A DNA stretch of 64,000 bases from an uncultured Maribacter sp. (GCA_947493885.1 CANLTE010000004.1:434001-498000); one strand, 5' to 3'. Numbered from the stretch's first letter, positions 1-9,997 are shown. The notes: generated by a model not told the origin, from the letters alone. Numbers and translations: made by a program.

Positions 1-15
1 GATTTTTAGTCTTTA

Positions 16-504
16 TCATATTTTAAATTGCTTAGGGAAAATTGTTTTTACTGTCACTCCATTTTTTACAGAAGCCCAGTTATTATCATTAAAATTAATC
101 TGTACCAAACCACTTGTAGGAACATTGTCAATATATGAATTACCAATAGTATTTACAATATTGGTTAGTGCATTATTATGACCAAAAATCATTACTGTAT
201 TTAACGCATCGTCTAATTCTGAAATAAATTCGTGAACACTATTCCCTAAAAAGTCATACAAATTATTAGAAACTCGAAAATAATCCATGGAAAGGTCTAA
301 ATTTCTGACAAAAATCATACTTGTATGTAACGCTCTATTTGCTGGGCTGGAAAAGGTGAAATCTGGCTTAATATTTTCCCTTTTGAAAGCCTTACTTACC
401 AAGTGCGCATCATCAATTCCACGCCTTTTTAAAGGCCTATCTTTATCATCTACCGAATATTCCCATGAAGATTTTGCATGACGAACAAGAATAAGTGTTT
501 TCAT
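16..504 (-). CDS. sixA: SixA-like histidine phosphatase
   Basis: This 162-residue protein is a small histidine-phosphatase-superfamily enzyme of the SixA branch, which removes phosphate from phosphohistidine proteins. The N-terminus carries the RHAKSSW signature (catalytic His9) and a second conserved histidine sits in FGHNN at about residue 109. The length matches SixA rather than the larger phosphoglycerate mutases. It has no signal peptide and is probably cytoplasmic. It is the last gene visible of a leftward run, 27 bp after pdxH. The physiological substrate cannot be told from the sequence. Confidence in family is high and in the symbol moderate. Confidence 0.85.
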   Translation of the reverse strand: MKTLILVRHAKSSWEYSVDDKDRPLKRRGIDDAHLVSKAFKRENIKPDFTFSSPANRALHTSMIFVRNLDLSMDYFRVSNNLYDFLGNSVHEFISELDDALNTVMIFGHNNALTNIVNTIGNSYIDNVPTSGLVQINFNDNNWASVKNGVTVKTIFPKQFKI

Positions 505-531
505 TTACTGAGGAGTGTTTAATTTAAAAAA

Positions 532-1179
532 TTACGGCTGAAGACGTTCAATTTTCCAGTTAAAATCTTCTAGCAAAGTAAATCGTAAACGATCGTGTAA
601 TCTGTTTGGCCTTCCTTGCCAAAACTCCATGGAAACTGGTCGCACTAGATATCCTCCCCAGTGTTTTGGACGCTCTAAGGGTTTATTTTTATACTCTTCT
701 TCAAGTATTTTTACGTTATTTTCCAGCTCTTCACGTGAAGCCACAACACTACTTTGATCTGATGCAATTGCTGCCAATTGACTTCCAACTGGTCTGGACT
801 CAAAATACCCATCAGACATGTTTGTAGAAATTTTTTCCGCTACACCTTTTACAATAAGTTGACGTTCCATATTTGTCCAAAAAAAGGACAAACACACATT
901 AGGGTTTTCATCAATAGCCTTTCCCTTTTCGCTATTGTAATTAGTGTAAAAAATAAAACCCTCGTGCGTGTACTTTTTTAATAATACTATTCTGTTTTTC
1001 GGAAAACCATCGAGCCCCATGGTAGAAATTGTCATTGTATTAGGCTCATCAATACCACCAAAACTTTCTACTTCGTAAAACCATTTTTGGAAAAGCTCCA
1101 TAGGATTGTCTGAAACCCCACTTTCCAATAAATCGCTTTTTTCGTATGATTTTCTATAATTTCCTAAATCCTTTTGCAT
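532..1179 (-). CDS. pdxH: pyridoxamine 5'-phosphate oxidase
   Basis: The 215-residue protein matches the full length of PdxH, the FMN-dependent oxidase that converts pyridoxine or pyridoxamine 5'-phosphate to pyridoxal 5'-phosphate, the last step of vitamin B6 salvage. Visible landmarks are the FMN-site segment NRIVLLKKY in the first third, FFWTNMERQ in the core, and the conserved C-terminal block with RLHDR followed by the terminal RLQP. It lies between rnz (77 bp upstream) and sixA (27 bp downstream) on the same strand, so it may be transcribed from its own promoter in the 77-bp gap, although no clear -7/-33 pair is visible there. Confidence 0.95.
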   Translation of the reverse strand: MQKDLGNYRKSYEKSDLLESGVSDNPMELFQKWFYEVESFGGIDEPNTMTISTMGLDGFPKNRIVLLKKYTHEGFIFYTNYNSEKGKAIDENPNVCLSFFWTNMERQLIVKGVAEKISTNMSDGYFESRPVGSQLAAIASDQSSVVASREELENNVKILEEEYKNKPLERPKHWGGYLVRPVSMEFWQGRPNRLHDRLRFTLLEDFNWKIERLQP

Positions 1180-1256
1180 CTTTTTTGAATCTAAACCAAG
1201 ATAAACAAAGTTCCGTAAAAGAAAGTAAAATGGGAAGATAGAGTGTTATTATTTAA

Positions 1257-2162
1257 TTAAATTTCAAAAACTTTACCGTCCTCGGCCAAATGTACATTCG
1301 AAAAAACCTTTTCTGCTTCTTCTTTAAAAGCTACAATGGACTTGTATCGCGTAGAATAATGTCCTAAAATCAGCTTTTCTACTTCAGCAGCTTTGGCTAT
1401 TTCAGCAGCTTCGTTTGCAGTTGCATGTTTTGTTTTAACTGCTAACTTGGATTCCGTATTCAAAAAAGTAGACTCATGATACAATACACTGCTTTTTGCA
1501 ATTTGCTGAACAATATCTGGCTTATACGCTGTGTCGCTACAAAAAGCATAACTTTTAGGTTTTGGAGGATCAAAGGTTAGTTCTGAATTTGAAATTACCT
1601 CACCATTATCCAAAGTAATATTCTTTCCGTTTTTTATATTTTGATAGTACGCAGTATCAATATTATATTTTTGAACAACTTGAATATTAAGTTTACGGTT
1701 CGCAGGTTTTTCTTTAAACAGAAAACCGTTAGTATATACTCTATGATTTAATGGAATTGTTTCTACCGAAACCTTATCGTCTTCAAAAACAACCTGATTT
1801 TCTTTTGAAGTTAATTCATGAAAATGTAACGGGTAATTAGTCCAAGAATCTCCTAACTTCAATAACATTGTAATAGCTTCCTTTATACCTTTAGGTCCAT
1901 AAATATGAAGAGGTGTTTCCCTTCCTAAAAGTCTAAACGTAGAAACTAAACCTGGCAATCCAAAAAAATGATCCCCATGCAAATGCGAAATAAATATATG
2001 TTTTATTCTTGAAAATTTAACTTTATGCTTGCGAAGCTGTACTTGAGTCCCTTCGCCACAATCTATCAAAAACATATGATTTTTAATCTCAAGTACTTGA
2101 GATGTAGGGTTAGTTAAAGTACGCGGCGTAGCGGCATAACAGCCAAGGATAGTTAATTTCAA
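1257..2162 (-). CDS. rnz: ribonuclease Z
   Basis: This 301-residue metallo-beta-lactamase-fold nuclease is RNase Z, the endonuclease that trims tRNA 3' trailers. The zinc motif HxHxDH is intact (His60, His62, Asp64, His65 in SHLHGDHFFG), the FCSDTAY block carries the bridging aspartate, and a late GHYSTRY histidine is present. The length is that of the short bacterial RNase Z. Its ATG overlaps the stop of the upstream 110-residue gene by four bases (ATGA), so the pair is probably translationally coupled within the pyrR-pyrB operon. Confidence 0.95.
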   Translation of the reverse strand: MKLTILGCYAATPRTLTNPTSQVLEIKNHMFLIDCGEGTQVQLRKHKVKFSRIKHIFISHLHGDHFFGLPGLVSTFRLLGRETPLHIYGPKGIKEAITMLLKLGDSWTNYPLHFHELTSKENQVVFEDDKVSVETIPLNHRVYTNGFLFKEKPANRKLNIQVVQKYNIDTAYYQNIKNGKNITLDNGEVISNSELTFDPPKPKSYAFCSDTAYKPDIVQQIAKSSVLYHESTFLNTESKLAVKTKHATANEAAEIAKAAEVEKLILGHYSTRYKSIVAFKEEAEKVFSNVHLAEDGKVFEI

Positions 2163-2491
2163 ATTCCTAAATCCCTTTCTATTTCTTCCATTTCAATAAT
2201 ATCTCTGGCTTCTTGAATTGTTGGCACTACACAAATTTCTTCTGGGACATCGTCGTAAGAAACTTTATTTGTTACCAAAACAAAAGATTTATTGGACGCT
2301 CTATGGGTATTAGATAATTGTAAATATTCCAAAACATCATTAGCCGTAAGTTTTTCAAAGGAAAAAAGATTCACAATTATGTTATCATTCTTAATTTTTG
2401 GGTATGTTTTTTCGAGATTTGTTTTAAACTCTTCTTGTGATATATTTTCTTGAAAAACTGTTGTAGTTGTTCCTTTTTTATCAAAAACCAT
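2159..2491 (-). CDS. 110-aa protein coupled to rnz (STAS-like, function unknown)
   Basis: I do not recognise a characterised function. The 110-residue protein has no signal peptide or membrane segment, and its alternation of short beta-like and acidic helical stretches (for example NIIVNLFSFEKLTANDVLEYL) recalls a STAS-type or anti-sigma-antagonist-like fold, which is inference only. It starts one base after pyrB ends and its stop overlaps the rnz start by four bases, so it is locked between pyrimidine synthesis and tRNA processing in one transcript. A role linked to RNase Z is suggested by position alone. Confidence 0.8.
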   Translation of the reverse strand: MVFDKKGTTTTVFQENISQEEFKTNLEKTYPKIKNDNIIVNLFSFEKLTANDVLEYLQLSNTHRASNKSFVLVTNKVSYDDVPEEICVVPTIQEARDIIEMEEIERDLGI

Positions 2492-2492
2492 A

Positions 2493-3419
2493 TTACTTTA
2501 TTTTGGAAGCTAAAAGATAAATAACTGCCATTCTAATAGCCACTCCATTTTCTACCTGATTTAAAATAATGGATTGCTTAGAATCTGCAACATCACTTGT
2601 AATTTCTACACCTCTGTTAATTGGACCTGGATGCATAATTACAATTTCTTTATCAAGATTATCTAAGAGGGTTTTATTTACTCCAAATTGTTGTGTATAC
2701 TCTCTTGTGGTTGGAAAGTAACTTATATCTAAACGTTCATTTTGTATCCGAAGCATGTTAGCCACATCACACCAATTAAGAGCCTTTTTTAAGTTGGTTT
2801 CCACTTCAACTCCTAAAGATTCTATATGTTTAGGAATTAAGGTTTTAGGCCCACACACCTTAACATTTGCACCTTGCAACTTTAGCGCAAAAATATTAGA
2901 CAACGCGACTCTTGAATGCAATATATCTCCGACTATAACCACATTTTTACCTGCTACATCACCAAGTTTTTCTCGAATGGAAAAGGAGTCTAAAAGTGCT
3001 TGAGTAGGATGCTCATGAGCTCCGTCTCCTGCATTGACAATTGCTGCTTTTACATGTTTAGATAAAAAGATTCCTGCTCCTGGATTAGGATGCCTCATAA
3101 CAACCATATCCACCTTCATGGATAAAATATTATTAACCGTATCAATTAGCGTTTCTCCTTTTTTAACAGATGATTGTCCTGCGGAAAAATTGATAACATC
3201 AGCAGACAACCTTTTTTCAGCAAGTTCAAATGACAGTTTTGTGCGGGTGCTATTTTCAAAAAATATATTGGCAATAGTAATGTCTCGTAATGAAGGAACC
3301 TTTTTTATAGATCTATTTATTACTTCTTTAAAATGATCCGCGGTTTCAAAAATGAGTTGAATATCTTTTTCTTTTAGATACTTTATTCCCAATAAGTGGT
3401 TTACACTTAGTTCGCTCAT
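2493..3419 (-). CDS. pyrB: aspartate carbamoyltransferase catalytic chain
   Basis: PyrB (308 residues, normal length) joins carbamoyl phosphate and aspartate to make carbamoyl-aspartate in pyrimidine synthesis. The carbamoyl-phosphate loop STRTKLSFE, the HPTQALLD motif and HPGPINRGVE near the C-terminus are all present. It follows pyrR by three bases and precedes the 110-residue gene by one, so it belongs to a tight leftward operon. No pyrI regulatory chain gene is nearby, so any control by nucleotides must come from transcription or from elsewhere in the genome. Confidence 0.97.
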   Translation of the reverse strand: MSELSVNHLLGIKYLKEKDIQLIFETADHFKEVINRSIKKVPSLRDITIANIFFENSTRTKLSFELAEKRLSADVINFSAGQSSVKKGETLIDTVNNILSMKVDMVVMRHPNPGAGIFLSKHVKAAIVNAGDGAHEHPTQALLDSFSIREKLGDVAGKNVVIVGDILHSRVALSNIFALKLQGANVKVCGPKTLIPKHIESLGVEVETNLKKALNWCDVANMLRIQNERLDISYFPTTREYTQQFGVNKTLLDNLDKEIVIMHPGPINRGVEITSDVADSKQSIILNQVENGVAIRMAVIYLLASKIK

Positions 3420-3422
3420 TTT

Positions 3423-3962
3423 TTATTTATTTTTCAAGTATATAATATCTTTTCCATCTTTCTCCTCCCACATAACCTCAACTTTTTCATTATTAATAGC
3501 ATCAACCTGCCTACCTCTATAATTTGGTTGAATGGGTAAGTGTCTACTAAATCGCCTATCTATTAGGGTTAACAATTCTATCTCAGAAGGTCTTCCAAAA
3601 GATTGTATAGCAGTTAATGCTGCTCTAATACTACGCCCAGTGTAAAGTACATCATCAATTAAAACCACCTTTTTATCTTCTACTAAAAAATCCATTTTTG
3701 TTTCTGTAGCTTCCAAAGGCTTTTCTCCTCTTCTAAAATCATCTCTATAAAATGTAATATCCAATAAGCCAAGTTGAATGTTTTTAACTCCGTATTCTTC
3801 TTTTAAGATTTTAGTTAACCGTTCTACAACAAATGTTCCTCTTGGCTGAATACCAATTAAAACTGTATTTGCAAAATCTAAATGGTTTTCAAGGAGTTGG
3901 CAAGCCAATCTATGAAGGATAATATTTATTTCTTTTGAGGAAAGTAGTACTTTTTGACCCAT
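3423..3962 (-). CDS. pyrR: PyrR: pyrimidine operon regulator / uracil phosphoribosyltransferase
   Basis: This 179-residue protein is a PyrR-type phosphoribosyltransferase. The PRPP-binding loop VVLIDDVLYTGRSIRAA is intact, and the length equals that of Bacillus PyrR. In Firmicutes PyrR binds pyr mRNA leaders to cause attenuation and also has weak uracil phosphoribosyltransferase activity. Here it heads the pyrR-pyrB operon. The predicted promoter leaves a leader of only about 20 nt, which has no room for an attenuator, so either the enzyme activity or action at other loci is more likely to be its role. Confidence 0.92.
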   Translation of the reverse strand: MGQKVLLSSKEINIILHRLACQLLENHLDFANTVLIGIQPRGTFVVERLTKILKEEYGVKNIQLGLLDITFYRDDFRRGEKPLEATETKMDFLVEDKKVVLIDDVLYTGRSIRAALTAIQSFGRPSEIELLTLIDRRFSRHLPIQPNYRGRQVDAINNEKVEVMWEEKDGKDIIYLKNK

Positions 3963-3990
3963 GTATTATGTCATCAACTCTTTTGTATGA

Positions 3991-4020
3991 CAAAAATAGG
4001 GAATTATGATTAAATACGAA
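3991..4020 (-). promoter_or_regulatory. candidate promoter of pyrR-pyrB operon
   Basis: Read on the minus strand there is TATTTTTG (plus 3991-3998), a full match to the Bacteroidota -7 element TAnnTTTG, with TTC (plus 4018-4020, one mismatch to TTG) 19 nt upstream. It lies 30 bp before the pyrR ATG and just after the rpsA terminator. This placement supports pyrR as the first gene of its operon with a very short leader. Confidence 0.5.
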
Positions 4021-4034
4021 CTTAGCAGCGGCTA

Positions 4035-4068
4035 TAAAAAAAGCCCTAACATAAATTGCTAGGGCTTT
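4035..4068 (-). terminator. rpsA transcription terminator
   Basis: Minus-strand reading gives a hairpin AAGCCCTA / TAGGGCTT with an 11-nt loop followed by a run of T residues (the A run at plus 4036-4042). It is 20-50 bp beyond the rpsA stop codon. Confidence 0.85.
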
Positions 4069-4089
4069 ATAATAAATTTAAAAAGCTAA

Positions 4090-5922
4090 TTATTTTTTAC
4101 CAGCTTCCATTTTATCTTTCAACGCTTGTAAAGCTTCGTTAGCATCACCTAAAGTTGGCTTAGCTTCATCAGCAGCAGCGGCTTGTCTTTTAACAGCTGC
4201 TTTTACATTACGTTTTTCTTCTTCTCTGAATATTGCAGTGTGACTAGCAACAACTCTCTTAAAGTCTTTATTAAACTCTATGATTTTGAATTCTGCTTCT
4301 TCACCTTTAGCAAGTTTACTACCATCTTCTTTTTCTAAGTGACGTTGCGGTACAAATGCCGTAATGTCCTCATTAAAGTCAATAGTTGCTCCTTTATCTA
4401 CAATGTCAGCAATTTTAGCTTTATGAACAGTATCTAAAGCAAATTCCGCTTCGTACTTATCCCAAGGGTTTTCAGTAGTTTGTTTGTGACCTAAACTTAA
4501 TTTACGCCCTTCAACATCTAACTCTAACACCTCTACTTCTAAAGCATCACCAACAGAAACAAATTCTGATGGGTGTTTAACTTTCTTAGTCCATGATAAA
4601 TCAGAGATATAAATTAATCCATCAATACCTTCTTCTAACTCAACAAAAACACCAAAGTTCGTAAAGTTACGTACAACACCATTGTGTCTTGAACCAACTG
4701 GATATTTGTTCGTAATATCTGTCCATGGATCTGGAGTTAATTGCTTGATACCTAACGACATCTTACGATCATCTCTATCTAGAGTTAAAACAACTGCTTC
4801 AACCTCATCTCCTACTTTTACGAAATCTTGAGCAGAACGTAAATGCGTAGACCATGACATTTCAGAAACGTGAATTAATCCTTCAACACCTTCAACAACT
4901 TCAATAAATGCACCGTAATCTGCGATTACAACTACCTTTCCTTTTACTTTGTCTCCAATCTTAATTTCTTCACTTAAAGCTTCCCAAGGATGCTTTTCTA
5001 GTTGCTTAAGACCTAACTGAATTCTAGACTTGTTTTCATCGAAATCTAAAATTACAACGTTTAATTTTTGGTCTAATTCTACAACCTCATTTGGATGATT
5101 AATTCTACTCCAAGAAAGATCTGTAATGTGTACTAAACCATCAACTCCACCAAGGTCAATAAACACACCGTAAGAAGTAATGTTTTTAACAACACCTTCT
5201 AATACTTGTCCTTTTTCTAATTGACCAATGATTTCTTTCTTTTGCTCCTCAATATCAGCTTCAATTAAAGCTTTATGAGAAACTACAACGTTTTTAAATT
5301 CGTGGTTAATTTTTACAACCTTGAATTCCATTGTCTTATTTACATACTGATCGTAATCACGTATTGGCTTAACATCAATTTGCGAACCAGGTAAGAATGC
5401 TTCAATTCCGAAAACATCTACAATCATACCTCCTTTAGTTCTACACTTAACGAAACCACTAACAATTTCTTCTTTATCGTGTGCAGCATTAACTCTATCC
5501 CAAGCCATGATTGTTCTTGCCTTTCTATGCGAAAGAACTAACTGACCACTTTTATCTTCACGGATATCAATTAACACCTCTACTTTATCACCAACAGCTA
5601 AGTTAGGATTGTAACGAAATTCATTTAATGATATAACACCTTCAGATTTTGCGTTAATATCAATGATTGCTTCACGATCTGTAAGATATACTACGGTACC
5701 TTCAACAACTTCTTCGTCTGCGGTATCAACAAAGTTTTCTGCAACTAATTTTTCAAACTCCTCTAATTTAGCATCATCAACACGCTCAATACCTTGCTCG
5801 TATTTTTCCCAATTAAAGTTTTCTAAAAATTCTTTTGGATCTTGAACAGGAGCCTGCTCTTTTACTTCTTGTGCTACAGGAGCAATTTCTTCTACCTGAG
5901 CTTCTTTTTTTTCTTCAGCCAT
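4090..5922 (-). CDS. rpsA: 30S ribosomal protein S1
   Basis: The 610-residue protein is the multi-domain S1 that recruits mRNA to the 30S subunit. Successive S1 OB-fold repeats are visible, with recurring signatures such as YGVFIDLGGVDGLVHITDLSW, GAFIEVVEGVEGLIHVSEMSW and FGVFVELEEGIDGLIYISDLSW at spacing near 85 residues. The N-terminus is an acidic, glutamine-rich Bacteroidota-type extension and the C-terminus ends in a basic then lysine-rich tail. It is a single-gene unit with its own promoter and terminator and, unlike in Proteobacteria, is not directly downstream of cmk, which lies on the other side of the LysM gene. Confidence 0.97.
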   Translation of the reverse strand: MAEEKKEAQVEEIAPVAQEVKEQAPVQDPKEFLENFNWEKYEQGIERVDDAKLEEFEKLVAENFVDTADEEVVEGTVVYLTDREAIIDINAKSEGVISLNEFRYNPNLAVGDKVEVLIDIREDKSGQLVLSHRKARTIMAWDRVNAAHDKEEIVSGFVKCRTKGGMIVDVFGIEAFLPGSQIDVKPIRDYDQYVNKTMEFKVVKINHEFKNVVVSHKALIEADIEEQKKEIIGQLEKGQVLEGVVKNITSYGVFIDLGGVDGLVHITDLSWSRINHPNEVVELDQKLNVVILDFDENKSRIQLGLKQLEKHPWEALSEEIKIGDKVKGKVVVIADYGAFIEVVEGVEGLIHVSEMSWSTHLRSAQDFVKVGDEVEAVVLTLDRDDRKMSLGIKQLTPDPWTDITNKYPVGSRHNGVVRNFTNFGVFVELEEGIDGLIYISDLSWTKKVKHPSEFVSVGDALEVEVLELDVEGRKLSLGHKQTTENPWDKYEAEFALDTVHKAKIADIVDKGATIDFNEDITAFVPQRHLEKEDGSKLAKGEEAEFKIIEFNKDFKRVVASHTAIFREEEKRNVKAAVKRQAAAADEAKPTLGDANEALQALKDKMEAGKK

Positions 5923-6040
5923 TTGCTGATTTAAATTTGTATTCTATAATATCTCAAGAGTTATACAAATATTATAGAAGTAGTTATAAATAAATTTTAT
6001 TCTTCCTTTTTTCCTCTTGACTATTTGTGAAAAAGGTGTG

Positions 6041-6071
6041 CAAAAATACAATTTATTTATAAGTATACCAA
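6041..6071 (-). promoter_or_regulatory. rpsA promoter
   Basis: On the minus strand TTG (plus 6069-6071) is followed after 20 nt by TATTTTTG (plus 6041-6048), a perfect Bacteroidota -33/-7 pair. Transcription should start near 6034, giving a 5' leader of about 110 nt before the rpsA ATG. A leader of that length leaves room for S1 autoregulation, which is known in other bacteria but not shown here. Confidence 0.75.
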
Positions 6072-6184
6072 CCTTATTATTGTAAGGTTCTAATTTAATG
6101 GCACTATTACACGGATTTTACAGTGATATAACATAAATATTGCTATATTGAACTCGGAAATATTAACCATTAAAAAAGATTATT

Positions 6185-6565
6185 ATGAGCGTAAAAGCAA
6201 AATACCAAGCCGTACTTGATTTAGGTGAACAATTGGCAATTAAAGATGGTAACGTTATAGAAGAAGGTGGCGTTTTAAAAATAAAAGGTGAAGCAAATAC
6301 ACCATATGAAAAAAACCTTATCTGGGATAAAATTAAAGAATTAGGTGGAGAAAGCCCTTCGGATATTAAAGCTAATATAGGTGTGACTGACGATTCTGTA
6401 TACCACAGGCATACGGTAAAAGGAGGAGAATCTTTAAGTAAAATTGCTAAGCATTACTACGGTGATGCTATGAAATACAAACAAATATTTGAAGCGAATA
6501 CAAATTTATTAAGCAATCCAGATGTTATTCATCCTGATCAAGTTTTGGTTATTCCAAACGCTTAA
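6185..6565 (+). CDS. BON/LysM domain protein (Kbp-like)
   Basis: This 126-residue protein has an N-terminal BON-like domain (about residues 1-70) and a C-terminal LysM domain starting at HTVKGGESLSKIAKHYYGD and ending with VLVIPNA. The architecture and size are those of E. coli Kbp/YgaU, a potassium-binding protein, and of many Bacteroidota homologues. There is no signal peptide, so it may be cytoplasmic as Kbp is. It is a single-gene unit on the plus strand between rpsA and cmk, and shares a hairpin terminator with cmk. Confidence 0.88.
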   Translation: MSVKAKYQAVLDLGEQLAIKDGNVIEEGGVLKIKGEANTPYEKNLIWDKIKELGGESPSDIKANIGVTDDSVYHRHTVKGGESLSKIAKHYYGDAMKYKQIFEANTNLLSNPDVIHPDQVLVIPNA

Positions 6566-6584
6566 TTCCATAGTTTAGAGTATA

Positions 6585-6616
6585 AAAAAGGCACTTTATA
6601 AAGTGCCTTTTTCTTT
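6585..6616. terminator. bidirectional terminator between LysM gene and cmk
   Basis: AAAAAGGCACTTTA (6585-6598) pairs perfectly with TAAAGTGCCTTTTT (6599-6612), with T runs on both strands. The cmk stop codon (6596-6598) lies inside the stem, so the two convergent genes share this hairpin. Confidence 0.9.
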
Positions 6617-7303
6617 TTTTTCAATTATTCGTAACGCATAGTTATACATACGCTCAAACTGTTCATCTAATCCCATATCACTATTATCAAACTCAATAGC
6701 TTCTTGCGCTATTTTTAAAGGTGATATTTCTCGGGTTGAATCAATATAATCTCTTTTTTCCACATTTTTAAGCACTTCTTCAAAAGTTACATCTTCACCT
6801 TTATCCAAAAGCTCCTTATACCTTCTGGTTGCCCGCTTATCAGCAGATGCGGTCATAAATATTTTTAACTCCGCATTAGGAAAAACCACAGTACCAATAT
6901 CGCGTCCATCCATAACGATACCTTTTTCCGCACCCATATGTTGTTGCATTTCAACAAGTTTAGTTCTAACCTCACCTATTACCGCAATATCACTAACATT
7001 TCTAGAAACTTCTAAGGTGCGTATTTGTTTTTCTACATTTTCTCCATTAAGATACATTTCAGAAAAACCTAATTCAGCATTGTAAACAAATTTTAAAGTA
7101 ATTTTTGGTAACTCCTTAATGAGTCCTTCAATATTTTCTTGCGCTCCACCAATAAAATTGTTTTGCATAGCAAATAACGTCACAGCCCTATACATTGCAC
7201 CGGTATCTACATAAATATACCCTAAGGCTTTAGCTAATTGCTTCGCAATAGTACTTTTTCCAGTAGAAGAAAACCCATCAATGGCTATGGTAATTTTTTG
7301 CAT
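6596..7303 (-). CDS. cmk: cytidylate kinase
   Basis: CMP/dCMP kinase of 235 residues, phosphorylating CMP and dCMP with ATP. The P-loop GFSSTGKST (residues 9-17) and the nucleotide-binding DGRDIGTVVFP block are present, and the LID-region arginine pair is in KRATRRY. It is 19 bp downstream of lon on the same strand and is probably co-transcribed with it. Confidence 0.97.
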   Translation of the reverse strand: MQKITIAIDGFSSTGKSTIAKQLAKALGYIYVDTGAMYRAVTLFAMQNNFIGGAQENIEGLIKELPKITLKFVYNAELGFSEMYLNGENVEKQIRTLEVSRNVSDIAVIGEVRTKLVEMQQHMGAEKGIVMDGRDIGTVVFPNAELKIFMTASADKRATRRYKELLDKGEDVTFEEVLKNVEKRDYIDSTREISPLKIAQEAIEFDNSDMGLDEQFERMYNYALRIIEKKEKGTL

Positions 7304-7322
7304 CGATTAAAAATACTACAAA

Positions 7323-9773
7323 TTATAACTTCTTAGCGTTTTTAACCTTCTGATTTAATATAGCAATATCTACAACCTCGTGCATATCAGTAACGTAATG
7401 AAACTTTAATCCTTTTAAATAATCTTGTTTGATTTCAAGAATATCTTTTTCGTTATCCTTACACAAAATTATCTCTTTAATTCTCGCTCTTTTTGCTGCA
7501 AGAATTTTTTCCTTTATACCACCAACTGGTAGCACCTTTCCACGAAGCGTAATTTCACCAGTCATTGCCAAACTCTTCTTTACTTTACGTTGTGTAAATA
7601 AAGAAATCAACGAGGTTAACATGGTTATACCAGCACTTGGTCCATCTTTAGGTGTTGCTCCCTCAGGAACGTGAATATGAACATTGTACTTATCAAAAAT
7701 AGCTGCATCTAATCCAAATCTATCCGAATTAGATTTAATATACTCCATAGCAATTGTAGCAGATTCCTTCATCACCTTTCCTAAATTACCGGTAATGCTC
7801 ATTGCTCCTTTTCCTTTGGACAAAATGGATTCTATAAATAAAATATCACCGCCAACACTTGTCCAAGCTAAACCTGTAACCACACCTGCAACATCATTAT
7901 TTTCATACTTATCGCGTTCTAAACGTGGAACACCAAGCACTTTTTCAATAATATCATTATTTACTTTTACATCGTACTCTTCCTCAATAGCAATAGACTT
8001 AGCAGCATAACGTACCATTTTAGCTACTTGCTTTTCCAAAGAACGAACACCAGACTCTCTAGTATACCCTTCTACAATTTTTTCCAACTGCGGTTTAGCA
8101 ACTTTTAGATGCGTGTTATTTAATCCATGCTCTACTAATTGCTTAGGCAATAAGTGCCTTTTAGCAATCTCTACTTTTTCTTCAATGGTATACCCACTTA
8201 CATTAATAATCTCCATTCGGTCACGCAACGCTGGCTGAATAGTTCCCAAACTATTAGCTGTAGCAATAAACATTACCTTAGAAAGATCATATCCCATTTC
8301 TAAGAAATTGTCATAAAACTCGCTATTTTGTTCTGGATCCAACACCTCTAACATCGCAGAAGATGGGTCTCCCTGATGACTATTTGAAAGTTTGTCTATT
8401 TCATCCAGTATAAATACAGGGTTAGATGTTCCCGCTTTTTTCAAACTCTGAATAATTCTACCAGGCATGGCTCCAATATAAGTTTTTCTATGCCCTCTTA
8501 TTTCTGCCTCATCACGTAAACCACCTAAAGAAATGCGAACATACTCACGTCCTAAAGCTTCTGCTACAGATTTTCCTAATGACGTTTTACCTACTCCTGG
8601 GGGTCCATACAAACACAGTATGGGAGACTTCATATCATTACGAAGTTTTAATACTGCTAAATACTCTATAATACGTTTTTTAACATCCTCAAGACCATAA
8701 TGATCTCGGTCCAAAATTTTCTGCGCTCTTTTTAAATCAAACTTGTCTTTAGAAAATTCATTCCAAGGCAACTCTAAAAATAAATCTAAATAATTCCGTT
8801 GTATAGAATATTCCGCAACCTGTGGATTCATACGCTGCATTTTAGCCAATTCTTTGTCAAAATGCTCACCTACCTTTTTATCCCATTTTTTGTCCTTAGC
8901 TCTTTCCCGCATTTCTTGAATTTCCTCATCATAAGAAACTCCACCAAGTTCTTCTTGAATGGTTTTCATTTGTTGATGAAGAAAGTACTCTCGTTGCTGT
9001 TGATCCAAGTCGTTGCGAACCTTAGACTGAATATCATTTTTCAACTCTAAACGCTGAAGCTCAACATTCATATACTTTAATGTGGCTAAAGCACGTTCCG
9101 TAAGGTCTCCTATTTCTAGAAGCTCTTGCTTTTCCTTAACGCCTAGATTAAGATTAGAAGATATAAAATTGATTAAAAACGAATTGCTTTGAATATTTTT
9201 AATAGCAAATGATGCCTCGCTAGGTATATTAGGATTATCTCTGATTATTTTTAGCGATAACTCTTTAATAGATTCTATTATAGCTATAAACTCCTTACCG
9301 CTTTCATCCGGTCTTGTCTCCTTAGTTTCTCTAACCGTAGCGGTCATGTAAGGCTTCTCGGTCAAAATTTCAGCAACTTCAAATCGTTTTTTTCCTTGAA
9401 TTATTACTGTAGTATTCCCATCGGGCATTTGTAGCACTCTAAGAATTCTTGCCACTGTACCTAAGGTATTAATATCATTAACTCCAGGATTTTCAGTTTC
9501 TTCATCTTTTTGAGAAACTACACCTATAACCTTTGAGCCATTATTGGCATCTTTTATCAATTGGATAGATTTATCTCTGCCAGCAGTAATTGGTATTACA
9601 ACACCTGGAAACAAAACCGTATTACGTAACGGCAATATTGGTAGCGTTTCTGGTAATCCTTCGCTGTTCATACTTTCTTCATCCTCTGGAGTCAATAACG
9701 GTATTAACTCAGAATCCCCATCAATGCCATGCAAAGACATATTGTCAAAATTTGAAAATTTAGAATCTCCCAT
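7323..9773 (-). CDS. lon: ATP-dependent protease Lon
   Basis: Lon (816 residues) degrades damaged and regulatory proteins. The N-terminal substrate-binding domain covers about residues 40-240, followed by a coiled region, an AAA+ ATPase with Walker [14 protein letters not shown] and Walker [12 protein letters not shown], and a serine-lysine protease domain with the catalytic serine in [10 protein letters not shown] and lysine in [13 protein letters not shown]. All catalytic elements are intact. An acidic extension of about 40 residues precedes the N domain, common in Bacteroidota. It is divergent from the ECF sigma gene across a 224-bp gap. Confidence 0.97.
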   Translation of the reverse strand: MGDSKFSNFDNMSLHGIDGDSELIPLLTPEDEESMNSEGLPETLPILPLRNTVLFPGVVIPITAGRDKSIQLIKDANNGSKVIGVVSQKDEETENPGVNDINTLGTVARILRVLQMPDGNTTVIIQGKKRFEVAEILTEKPYMTATVRETKETRPDESGKEFIAIIESIKELSLKIIRDNPNIPSEASFAIKNIQSNSFLINFISSNLNLGVKEKQELLEIGDLTERALATLKYMNVELQRLELKNDIQSKVRNDLDQQQREYFLHQQMKTIQEELGGVSYDEEIQEMRERAKDKKWDKKVGEHFDKELAKMQRMNPQVAEYSIQRNYLDLFLELPWNEFSKDKFDLKRAQKILDRDHYGLEDVKKRIIEYLAVLKLRNDMKSPILCLYGPPGVGKTSLGKSVAEALGREYVRISLGGLRDEAEIRGHRKTYIGAMPGRIIQSLKKAGTSNPVFILDEIDKLSNSHQGDPSSAMLEVLDPEQNSEFYDNFLEMGYDLSKVMFIATANSLGTIQPALRDRMEIINVSGYTIEEKVEIAKRHLLPKQLVEHGLNNTHLKVAKPQLEKIVEGYTRESGVRSLEKQVAKMVRYAAKSIAIEEEYDVKVNNDIIEKVLGVPRLERDKYENNDVAGVVTGLAWTSVGGDILFIESILSKGKGAMSITGNLGKVMKESATIAMEYIKSNSDRFGLDAAIFDKYNVHIHVPEGATPKDGPSAGITMLTSLISLFTQRKVKKSLAMTGEITLRGKVLPVGGIKEKILAAKRARIKEIILCKDNEKDILEIKQDYLKGLKFHYVTDMHEVVDIAILNQKVKNAKKL

Positions 9774-9997
9774 ATCTATATATCAGCCATTATGTCATAA
9801 TAATAACGCCGATTTCTTTTAAAAATTTATATTCTTACCACATAAAAGCCTCATTCAAGCAAACATACCCATTACAAAGACTTATTATTCTTCACATAAA
9901 AACAATTGTTGTGCCATTTGCATTAAAAACAAAAAAATCTAAAAAAAACTGTAACAATGCTTAAATTAAATCATCTTTAAAACAAACTAATCACCTT

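Noticed and set aside
9860-9867. TATGTTTG on the minus strand as lon promoter
   Set aside because: A -7 match is present but no TTG is found 19-21 nt upstream, and the distance to lon gives no further support.
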